DNA of 25,816 bases, from assembly GCA_021741085.1 (NCBI GenBank), contig JAIOYM010000006.1, forward strand, positions 1 to 25,816, in the 5' to 3' direction. The translations under genes were made by a program, and so were the position numbers. The first letter of the stretch is position 1; every line of letters starts with the position of its first letter. Positions 8,417 through 15,151 of the stretch are shown here, piece by piece. The stretch comes from Rickettsiaceae bacterium. GTDB taxonomy: Bacteria > Pseudomonadota > Alphaproteobacteria > Rickettsiales > Rickettsiaceae. Under the pieces are notes generated by a model. It saw only the letters and a program-made list of their open reading frames with translations, ran no database searches and was not told the origin of the DNA.

Positions 8417-9739
8417 ATGATCACTAATATTTCTGGATTTCCTGAGTTTCTACCAAATGAGCAGCTTATATTTGAGCGCATAGTAAAAATTATACGCAAT
8501 GAATTTGAGTTGTATAATTTCTTACCTCTAGATACTAGTGCGATAGAGCGCAACTCCACATTGCTTGCTAAGGGTAATGATAATGAGATATATGGCATAT
8601 ATAGGCTAGCAGATAAAGATGGAATGAGCTCCAAAGAGTTGGGCATGAGATTCGACCTTACTGTACCCCTTGCGCGCTATGTATCTCAAAATTATGGGCA
8701 ATTAATTTTTCCATATAGACGTTATCATATAGCGCCAGTGTGGAGAGGTGAGAGACCTCAAGCCGGAAGATATCGTCAATTTTATCAAGCAGATATTGAT
8801 GTAATAGGCGATGGAAAGTTAGATGAAATGCATGATGCAGAGATAATTTCAATAATGTGTCGCATCTTTACTAAAATTGGGATAAATAATTTTACAGTAA
8901 AAATAAACGACAGAGGCTTGTTAAGCATTATACTCAAGCATTTTGGTATAATAGACAATTATATGCTGGAAGCTATTCGTATAGTTGATAAAATGGAAAA
9001 AATCTCTAGTGAGGAATTTTCTAAACAACTAAGCCTTGTAGGAATGAGCGTCGAAGGTATTAATATTATAAATTCATGGAGAGATAAAGATCTAAGCAAT
9101 AAAGAGTGGTTTGTATATCTTGGCGAACTTATCAAGGATAACGAGGAATTAAATGAAAAACTCTTATCAATAGCTAGACTTATAAGCGATAGCATAAAAT
9201 TTGGAGCTAAAGAAGAAAATATTAATATCGATCCTAAATTAGCCAGAGGCCTTACTTATTATACTGGTATAGTATGCGAGACTACATTAGGGGATTATCC
9301 TAAGATAGGAAGTATTTGCAGCGGTGGTAGATACGACAATCTAGCCGATAATTTTACTAATAAAAAACTACCAGGTGTTGGCATGTCTATAGGTCTTTCT
9401 AGACTAGTGCATACTCTGATAGAGGAGGGTTTTTTCTTGCCACAAGGAACCACTATTGCAAAAGTTATGGTTTCAACCCAAAACCGTGCGTTGATGGAAC
9501 GATATATATCTATCGCTGCAGATTTGCGCCAAGCTGGTATTAGCACTGAGCTTTACCTAATTAATAAACCTCTTGGTCAACAGCTAAAATATGCTTCCAA
9601 AAAAGGCTTTAGATATTGTATTATAGCAGACGACTTAGAGTTTGATAGAAACATTGTTATCTTGAGAAACCTTGATGAAGGCACTCAGCAGAATCTTTCC
9701 ATGATAGATTTAATTGAGATACTAAAAGCTAGTATTTAA
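8417..9739 (+). CDS. hisS: Histidine--tRNA ligase
   Basis: A 440-residue class II synthetase charging tRNA-His. Motif 2 region has FDLTVPLARYV (79-89) and RPQAGRYRQFYQADIDVIG (113-131). The histidine-specific loop is ARGLTYYTGIV (276-286), followed by SGGRYDNL (302-309) and motif 3 GVGMSIGLSRL (320-330). The C-terminal anticodon-binding domain runs from about 345. The N-terminus reads SGFPEFLPNEQ in place of the usual KGTRDFLP pattern, which marks a distinct HisRS subgroup. Its ATG follows the fabZ stop by 2 bp. The stop codon lies at the junction of a 13-bp tandem duplication. Confidence 0.95.
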   Translation: MITNISGFPEFLPNEQLIFERIVKIIRNEFELYNFLPLDTSAIERNSTLLAKGNDNEIYGIYRLADKDGMSSKELGMRFDLTVPLARYVSQNYGQLIFPYRRYHIAPVWRGERPQAGRYRQFYQADIDVIGDGKLDEMHDAEIISIMCRIFTKIGINNFTVKINDRGLLSIILKHFGIIDNYMLEAIRIVDKMEKISSEEFSKQLSLVGMSVEGINIINSWRDKDLSNKEWFVYLGELIKDNEELNEKLLSIARLISDSIKFGAKEENINIDPKLARGLTYYTGIVCETTLGDYPKIGSICSGGRYDNLADNFTNKKLPGVGMSIGLSRLVHTLIEEGFFLPQGTTIAKVMVSTQNRALMERYISIAADLRQAGISTELYLINKPLGQQLKYASKKGFRYCIIADDLEFDRNIVILRNLDEGTQQNLSMIDLIEILKASI

Positions 9740-9750
9740 AGCTAGTATTT
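9725..9750 (+). repeat. 13-bp tandem duplication across the hisS stop
   Basis: AAAGCTAGTATTT occurs at 9725-9737 and again, head to tail, at 9738-9750. The first copy encodes the last residues of HisS (KASI) and the TAA stop is created at the junction. This looks like a slippage or short duplication that left the protein end almost unchanged. Confidence 0.8.
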
Positions 9751-9938
9751 GAATTAGCTCTTCACCTATATAAAAATAGCCAAGTCTAAAATTCAAAAAG
9801 CTATTAGCGAACAAAATTCTTCAGCATTTCTATAATAAAGTAAACACTGGATTATTTTAATATCTTACATAATTTACTACTAAAAGATATGGTATTATAG
9901 AAATATACAACTATAAGCAAATATCAAATTTATATATT

Positions 9939-11768
9939 ATGTCTGACGAAGTAGCATCTCCACCATCTCACTTGCAATATAAACAGAAAGCAGCGAATAT
10001 CGTTTCTGATTACCTTAACGCACCTGGAAAAGATAATATGTTAGAAAAAACTGGGTTATTGGAAGGCGTAGATCTAGAAGGAGCTTCTCTATCTAAAAAA
10101 TATACTCTAGCTAAACAAGTTGCTGATAGCAAACTTGGTGTAGATGTTGTTTCTTTAAAATTAGACGATATAGACAAACAACTTGCTGATCTAGTAGAAA
10201 CATGTAGTGCTCACACCTCCCTAAAATTAGGTACGCCTCAATTTAAAATGGCGGGCGATGGCCTTGAATCATTTAATTATAGTGGTGATGGAAAACCTCC
10301 AAAATCTTCAGTCATAATGAGGGATGCAAGATTCCAAGACCAATTGAAACAAGAGGGGGTGTATTTTTCTAAAGTAGCAGCAGACACGCCCGATACACAT
10401 ATTGCAGTTATGGCGGGCCAGGCTCGTGGAGCTATAGCTTTGATTGATAAATCAACAATGACTGCCGATGAAAAAAAAGCTGCAAAACAAGAATGTATCG
10501 AACTTCTTAAACAAAGTTCAACAGGTATTTTGACCGCTCCAGAAGATCAAAAGAAGAAAGGTAAAATTTTTGCTGGCGAAGTTAAAGATTTTACCGCCGC
10601 TCTTGTTAAAAAACTACAAGCAAAGCAAATAACAATAGACAATGGTGAAAAACCCCAAAGCTTTAAAAGCGAGGAAGATATAAAAAAGGCTTTAGGTACA
10701 GCACGAGATCTTGCAATGATGAATACAGATCACGATCATTGTCATGTTGTTACTATACATCCTGAAGTACAAGGAAAACATGGGTTTAGCATAAGTGCCA
10801 TTGCTGATCCGATACCAGAGGAACTAAGAAAAGGCTACAAAGCAATAAAAGATGACGTTGATAAACCTAAATGGTATACCGCCAAGTCGCCACTTGAACA
10901 AGAAATGATTAAGGGTAATATCGATAGATATTTATCTGGTAAATGTGTTCTTAGTTCTCAAGATAGAACTGCTGCCGGTGTCGTTAATTATTATGCCCAA
11001 GTAGAAGGTGTTGTGAACAGTAATGGCAAAGTGGAAAAATCTCTTATAGCAAGCAGAGGAACATGGGGAGCAAGAAAATCTGGAAGCTCTACTCAAGATA
11101 TAGCTGCAAAATGCGCTAAACATATAGCTGGAGCTGTTGAAGGTAAAGATGTGGTTTTCCAAAATGTTGCATCCAGCATTGGTACCTCAGCAGAAAGAAA
11201 GATGCATAAAAGTATGAAAAAGGCCACAAAAGATATAGAAAATTGCAAATATCGCCAAAATGGTCTTAATATGATGAATTTATTTGGACGAGCTGCTGGT
11301 ATAAAAAAAATAGGCCAAGGGATTAAAGAAATGGATGATAAAGGTGGTTTGATGCATGTTAATTGTATGAGTTCTAAAGATCGCACATCATTTGCAATAA
11401 TGATGGGGGCAATGAAAACTTTGCATGGTGAAGCAAAAGAAGCAAAAAATTATTTTTCCTCGATGATGAGATCTGGTCACAATGAAATGTTGGCATCGCG
11501 ACAAGGTGGTACGCCTGGGGTTTTTGCTGTGAAGCTCAAAGATACTATGAAAACTACCATAGGGTTGGGTCAATACGGAAAAATGTATAAAGCGCTAGTA
11601 GATAGAAATTCTTCAGTTGCAAAACTCAATAAAGTAAAAACAACTAAAACTTCGTTAGTTGATCTTTTTCGAAAGAAGACAGCCATCTCAAATAGCCAAA
11701 TAACCGAACCGCCAAAAGTTGCTGCAGGTTTTTTAGGGCCTAAACAAAGTGGACAAACTGTAGGCTAG
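9939..11768 (+). CDS. Putative phosphoinositide phosphatase effector (SopB/INPP4/SidF-like KDRT P-loop)
   Basis: A 609-residue soluble, Lys-rich protein without signal peptide or membrane helix. Residues 476-483 read CMSSKDRT, a CX5R phosphatase loop (Cys476, Arg482) with the KDRT ending found in SopB/IpgD (CKSGKDRT) and INPP4 (CKSAKDRT), enzymes that remove phosphates from inositol lipids. It is followed by a helix (SFAIMMGAM) as expected after a P-loop. A second similar stretch, CVLSSQDRT, lies at 336-344 but has six residues between Cys and Arg. Residues 311-350 (KWY, SPLEQE, then SSQDRTAAGVVNYY) recall, from memory, a block in Legionella SidF/SidP proteins. The last 35 residues are loose, basic and polar, compatible with a type IV secretion signal. 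Single gene with 199 bp before and 259 bp after. A cytosolic phosphatase acting on another substrate is the main alternative. Confidence 0.6.
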   Translation: MSDEVASPPSHLQYKQKAANIVSDYLNAPGKDNMLEKTGLLEGVDLEGASLSKKYTLAKQVADSKLGVDVVSLKLDDIDKQLADLVETCSAHTSLKLGTPQFKMAGDGLESFNYSGDGKPPKSSVIMRDARFQDQLKQEGVYFSKVAADTPDTHIAVMAGQARGAIALIDKSTMTADEKKAAKQECIELLKQSSTGILTAPEDQKKKGKIFAGEVKDFTAALVKKLQAKQITIDNGEKPQSFKSEEDIKKALGTARDLAMMNTDHDHCHVVTIHPEVQGKHGFSISAIADPIPEELRKGYKAIKDDVDKPKWYTAKSPLEQEMIKGNIDRYLSGKCVLSSQDRTAAGVVNYYAQVEGVVNSNGKVEKSLIASRGTWGARKSGSSTQDIAAKCAKHIAGAVEGKDVVFQNVASSIGTSAERKMHKSMKKATKDIENCKYRQNGLNMMNLFGRAAGIKKIGQGIKEMDDKGGLMHVNCMSSKDRTSFAIMMGAMKTLHGEAKEAKNYFSSMMRSGHNEMLASRQGGTPGVFAVKLKDTMKTTIGLGQYGKMYKALVDRNSSVAKLNKVKTTKTSLVDLFRKKTAISNSQITEPPKVAAGFLGPKQSGQTVG

Positions 11769-12010
11769 GTTTGCTGCTATTGCTAACTTTCAAACAAAGC
11801 CTATGTCCTTAAAATAAGTGCAAGTAAGCATATTGAATCTATAGCGCTGTGATATTTTTGCATCACTTACGCACCTAAAGAATAATTTTTAAACGTTACA
11901 CAACCATAGATCTAGTATATCTAACTCTTAGTTGATAGGATCTTATATGTGTGCACTGCGTAGTATATGTTTCAAACGCTGTTGATAACACTAGTTTTAA
12001 TCAATTTTTT

Positions 12011-12018
12011 AAAAAAGG
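12011..12018 (+). promoter_or_regulatory. Ribosome binding site of first outer-membrane gene
   Basis: AAAAAAGG ends 9 bases before the ATG at 12028. It is one of the few clear Shine-Dalgarno-like sites in the window and fits a highly translated surface protein. Confidence 0.5.
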
Positions 12019-12027
12019 TTTTTATAT

Positions 12028-12804
12028 ATGAAAAAATTATTAATAGCAACTTCTCTTCTAGGTGCTTTATCTACCTCAGCTATAGCTGGAGATCATAGTA
12101 TGTATGGTAGACTTGATTTTAATGGAGGTTGGTTGGTAAATAACATTGGTGCTGACAATATGAAAGGTGGACAGCTTGTTAAATCCGACGCATCAAACAA
12201 GCCAATGGCATGGTGGGGTCAAATAGGTGTTGGTAGTTATTTGATGGACAGTGTCCGTGTTGAAGTGAATGGATTTTACTTGATGGATACAGATTTTGAC
12301 AAGCTTGCCTCTCTTAAAGAAGAGAATCTGGTTGACAACTTAAAAGCTTTAAACAACAACGTAGCCTCTAATTTAGCAGAAGGCATAGAATCAGCGATCA
12401 CAGTAGGATCAAAGGGTGCTCTTGCTAAAGTTTATTTCGATGTAGCTGACCTTGGCGGTGCTAAATTATTTGTAGGTGTAGCTGGTGGTTATTCATGGAC
12501 AACTGTATCACAGACATTAACTGGAAATCAAAAAGCTACAATTACAGGAACCCCACCTACCACTACCCCTGGAGAAAAAGGAACAGCTGTAACTGTAAAA
12601 TCTGAGAATTACGGCGATTTTGCTTACGGTTTCAACGCAGGAGTAAGTTATGAAATTAGTGAATCTGCAGAAGTGCAACTAGAATACTCATTCTTACACT
12701 TGGCTGATGTTAAAGATAATGGAGCAACTCCCGCAGTGACATATACTGAGGCATACCACATTAATGCTCATAACGTTGGTGTTGGTGTAAGATTCTACTT
12801 CTAA
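12028..12804 (+). CDS. Outer-membrane beta-barrel protein (opacity/surface-antigen type)
   Basis: A 258-residue protein. The signal peptide MKKLLIATSLLGALSTSAIA is followed by GDHS, with AIA as the cleavage motif. The mature chain shows alternating amphipathic strands separated by polar loops and ends in HNVGVGVRFYF, a canonical C-terminal beta-signal with terminal Phe recognised by BamA. A Thr/Pro/Gly-rich loop near residues 170-195 (TGTPPTTTPGEKG) looks surface-exposed. The plan fits small 8-stranded barrels of the OmpA-like/Surface_Ag_2 group common on Rickettsiales cells; the exact family is not certain. It has its own ribosome site and a strong terminator, so it is probably monocistronic. 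The next gene is a diverged paralogue. Confidence 0.85.
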   Translation: MKKLLIATSLLGALSTSAIAGDHSMYGRLDFNGGWLVNNIGADNMKGGQLVKSDASNKPMAWWGQIGVGSYLMDSVRVEVNGFYLMDTDFDKLASLKEENLVDNLKALNNNVASNLAEGIESAITVGSKGALAKVYFDVADLGGAKLFVGVAGGYSWTTVSQTLTGNQKATITGTPPTTTPGEKGTAVTVKSENYGDFAYGFNAGVSYEISESAEVQLEYSFLHLADVKDNGATPAVTYTEAYHINAHNVGVGVRFYF

Positions 12805-12825
12805 TATTGTTAGCCTAAAATTTAC

Positions 12826-12866
12826 AAAGATAAGTAGCTAATTAATTTTAGCTATTTATCTTTTTC
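12826..12866 (+). terminator. Rho-independent-type terminator after first outer-membrane gene
   Basis: A 16-bp stem (AAAGATAAGTAGCTAA, 12826-12841, against 12848-12863, with a single G-U pair) closes a 6-nt loop and runs into five Ts (12861-12865). Flanking TTTACA and TGTAAA can extend the base. It starts 21 bp after the stop codon. Confidence 0.75.
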
Positions 12867-12990
12867 TGTAAATGTGGTAAATAATATTTGTCATCAAAAT
12901 TTTCATCTATTGTACAAGTTTCTAATGTCTAATAATAAGCTTTGGCTAAAAGAAAAAGATTATAATTATATAATTATAAATATATTATTC

Positions 12991-13626
12991 ATGCAATTTA
13001 ATCAATTTATAGCAAAGGTTATTGTTACGTTAATTCTTATTTCTTTTAGTGTTTTTTCTTCATACGCACAAGATAATGCAGACCTATCAAAAATAAAAGA
13101 CTCTAAATTCGATTATTACTCCAGACTAGTTTTTAGTGATAAAGCAGACAAAATAGAATATTTAGATCTCTCCAAAAACATATCAGGAAAAACCCCAATA
13201 AAAAAGAGTTGGTTTGACATTAAAACCTTAAATCTGAGTGAATCAGATGCTACAAAGCTAGATGGAATTTTGGCATTAAAAGGTAGGGGGATGATAGCGA
13301 AAGGCTATTTTGATTTTATGAATTTTAATTCAGCAAAATTATCACTTGGTGCACTTGGTGGGTACGGTGAATTAGATATTCTACCAAAAGTGAAATCTTT
13401 AGAAGATGGCGTAGCCGAGTCGGCTTTTGACTATAAAGAAAATTTAATCTGGGGTCTTAACGCCTCTATGAATTATTCTTTTAACCAAAACGCTGTTGTG
13501 CACATGGAGTATTATTTTTTATCTTTAGGTTCAATAGAAGATTTATTGAGCAAAAATCAAAATACCGATCTGTATAAAATGGATTTTCATCATAACTTAT
13601 CCGTGGGTGTAAAATTATCAATGTAA
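12991..13626 (+). CDS. Second outer-membrane beta-barrel protein, paralogue of the 12028 gene
   Basis: A 211-residue protein from the ATG at 12991, chosen because it is followed at once by a signal peptide (FIAKVIVTLILISFSVFSSYA then QDNAD); the frame extends 39 codons further to a GTG at 12874 but that part is not signal-like and begins near the upstream terminator. The second half aligns with the preceding protein: AKGYFDFMNFNSAKLSLGAL with AKVYFDVADLGGAKLFVGVA, VVHMEYYFLSLGSIED with EVQLEYSFLHLADVKD, and the final HHNLSVGVKLSM with AHNVGVGVRFYF. It is shorter and ends in Met, not Phe, so its beta-signal is atypical. Function beyond an outer-membrane barrel is not evident. Confidence 0.75.
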   Translation: MQFNQFIAKVIVTLILISFSVFSSYAQDNADLSKIKDSKFDYYSRLVFSDKADKIEYLDLSKNISGKTPIKKSWFDIKTLNLSESDATKLDGILALKGRGMIAKGYFDFMNFNSAKLSLGALGGYGELDILPKVKSLEDGVAESAFDYKENLIWGLNASMNYSFNQNAVVHMEYYFLSLGSIEDLLSKNQNTDLYKMDFHHNLSVGVKLSM

Positions 13627-13684
13627 ATTTAAATATTCAAGTCAGTGATATATCGTATCTCTGAGGCTTTTGAAAATTCAAAAG

Positions 13685-13787
13685 TGAAGTTCAACATTGT
13701 TTTTGATATAATATCAAAGCTATGAAAAGATTACACACACACATTTGAGTTTGAAGTTCAACATTGTTTTTGATATAATATCAAAGC
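13685..13787. repeat. 36-bp direct repeat pair with palindromic cores
   Basis: A 36-bp sequence at 13685-13720 is repeated without mismatch at 13752-13787, separated by 31 bp. Each copy carries TTTGATATAATATCAAA, a palindrome with 8-bp arms around one A. The second copy ends one base before the prfA stop codon. The pair lies between the converging ends of the second outer-membrane gene and prfA and could serve as a two-way terminator or mRNA-stabilising element. Confidence 0.85.
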
Positions 13788-13788
13788 A

Positions 13789-14862
13789 TCAATCACTATT
13801 GGCTAATTTTTCAGCTTCATCGCTTGATATCAAAGCATCAATCATCTCGTCTAATTTACCCTCGTATACCATTTCATGAATTTTATAAAGAGTTAAATTT
13901 ATTCTGTGGTCACTTACTCTACCTTGAGGAAAATTATAAGTTCTAATGCGCTCAGATCTATCACCAGATCCCACCTGTTGTTTTCTATCTGCAGAACGTT
14001 CTTTTGCCTTCTGTTCACGCTCTAGTTCAAATACTTTTGCTCTTAATATCTTAAGTGCTTTAGCCTTATTTTTGTGCTGAGACCGTTCGCCTTGCTCTGT
14101 CACCACTATCCCTGTAGGGATATGTAATATACGTACTGCAGAGTCTGTTGTGTTAACGTGTTGACCACCAGCACCAGAAGCCCTATAGGTCTCTATTTTT
14201 AAGTCTTTGTCTTCAATAGTAACATCTAACTCTTCAGCTTCAGCCAAAACAGCAACTGTTGCAGCGGATGTATGAATTCTACCATTAGATTCGGTGTCAG
14301 GAACCCTTTGAACTCTATGAACACCAGATTCAAACTTAAGCCGTGCAAAAACATTATTACCGCTAATTATTGCTGATGCTTCTTTATAACCACCTATTCC
14401 AGTATCGGCTATATCTAAAATTTCAAATTTCCATCTACGATTTTCTGCGTAACGTCTATACATTTCAAATAATTCGGCAGCAAATAAAGCGGCTTCTTCG
14501 CCACCAGTACCAGCTCGAACCTCGATTATAGCATTTTTTTCATCGGCTATATCTTTTGGGAGTAGGGCAATTTTAACAGATTTTAACAATTCTGGTAAGC
14601 TTTTAGAGATTTCATGCAGCTCTTGTTCAGCCATCTCTTTGAGATCGCTTTCTAAATTTTCATCTTTATTTAAGAGTTCCTGGAGAGATTCAAATTGCAA
14701 CAAAGAGTTTTTATAAATATTAATTTTATCTACTATGGGCTCCAAATCTGAATACTCTTTTGCTATGGCTATATATTCTTCACCCATCACTCCAGCTGAC
14801 ATTTTTTCAGCAAGATCTGTATGTTTTTTTAAAATTTTGGTAAAATTTTCTGTAAAATTCAT
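13789..14862 (-). CDS. prfA: Peptide chain release factor 1
   Basis: A 357-residue class I release factor that reads UAA and UAG and triggers peptide release on the ribosome. The tripeptide anticodon motif is PDT (188-190), of the PxT form that marks RF1 (RF2 has SPF). The GGQ hydrolysis motif is at 232-234 in GAGGQHVN. RAGTGGEEAALFA (116-128) and the C-terminal RVSDHRINLTLYK are typical. No methyltransferase gene (prmC) follows downstream; a 36-bp repeat pair does. The last codons contain GATTGATGCTTTGATAT, which is repeated just across the stop codon, suggesting that the 3' end was remodelled by a short duplication. Confidence 0.96.
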   Translation of the reverse strand: MNFTENFTKILKKHTDLAEKMSAGVMGEEYIAIAKEYSDLEPIVDKINIYKNSLLQFESLQELLNKDENLESDLKEMAEQELHEISKSLPELLKSVKIALLPKDIADEKNAIIEVRAGTGGEEAALFAAELFEMYRRYAENRRWKFEILDIADTGIGGYKEASAIISGNNVFARLKFESGVHRVQRVPDTESNGRIHTSAATVAVLAEAEELDVTIEDKDLKIETYRASGAGGQHVNTTDSAVRILHIPTGIVVTEQGERSQHKNKAKALKILRAKVFELEREQKAKERSADRKQQVGSGDRSERIRTYNFPQGRVSDHRINLTLYKIHEMVYEGKLDEMIDALISSDEAEKLANSD

Positions 14863-14979
14863 GATGTTGTTATTTTTTCATTTTTCTTAGGCTTATAAGA
14901 TGTTAAATTCCGCTCTGAATTTATACGAAATAGATTTGGAGCAAAAATTTGGATAAAGATACAAATTATATCCGGTCTA

Positions 14980-15012
14980 AGCTACAAACTTTTCTAGATA
15001 AAGTTTGTAGTT
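14980..15012. terminator. Hairpin between the symporter-kinase gene and prfA
   Basis: CTACAAACTTT (14982-14992) and AAAGTTTGTAG (15000-15010) are perfect 11-bp arms around a 7-nt loop, extendable by a G-U and an A-T pair. It lies about 140 bp downstream of the symporter-kinase stop and about 120 bp upstream of prfA. No T-run follows on the minus strand, so termination is plausible but not classical. A smaller hairpin (CCTATT/AATAGG) lies at 15065-15080. Confidence 0.4.
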
Positions 15013-15151
15013 GATGTAAAAAACTATAGAATATTTTATGCTTTATGGCTACTCCTAACTAATGCCTATTTAATAATAGGATGAGATATGGATAAAAAAT
15101 TCAACATAATAATTTTAAGTCATAGTCAATTCCAGCGATAATGCAATTAAC

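Noticed and set aside
9864..9898. Promoter for the phosphatase-like gene (TATTAT at 9893)
   Set aside because: The TATTAT hexamer has no -35 partner at 16-18 bp; too weak to annotate in such AT-rich DNA.
11093..11573. Minus-strand open frames opposite the phosphatase-like gene
   Set aside because: They are shadows of the sense frame, with no ribosome sites and no plausible protein features.
12874..12990. Upstream GTG extension of the second outer-membrane gene
   Set aside because: The extra 39 residues are not signal-like and begin within a few bases of the preceding terminator; the ATG at 12991 gives a clean signal peptide.
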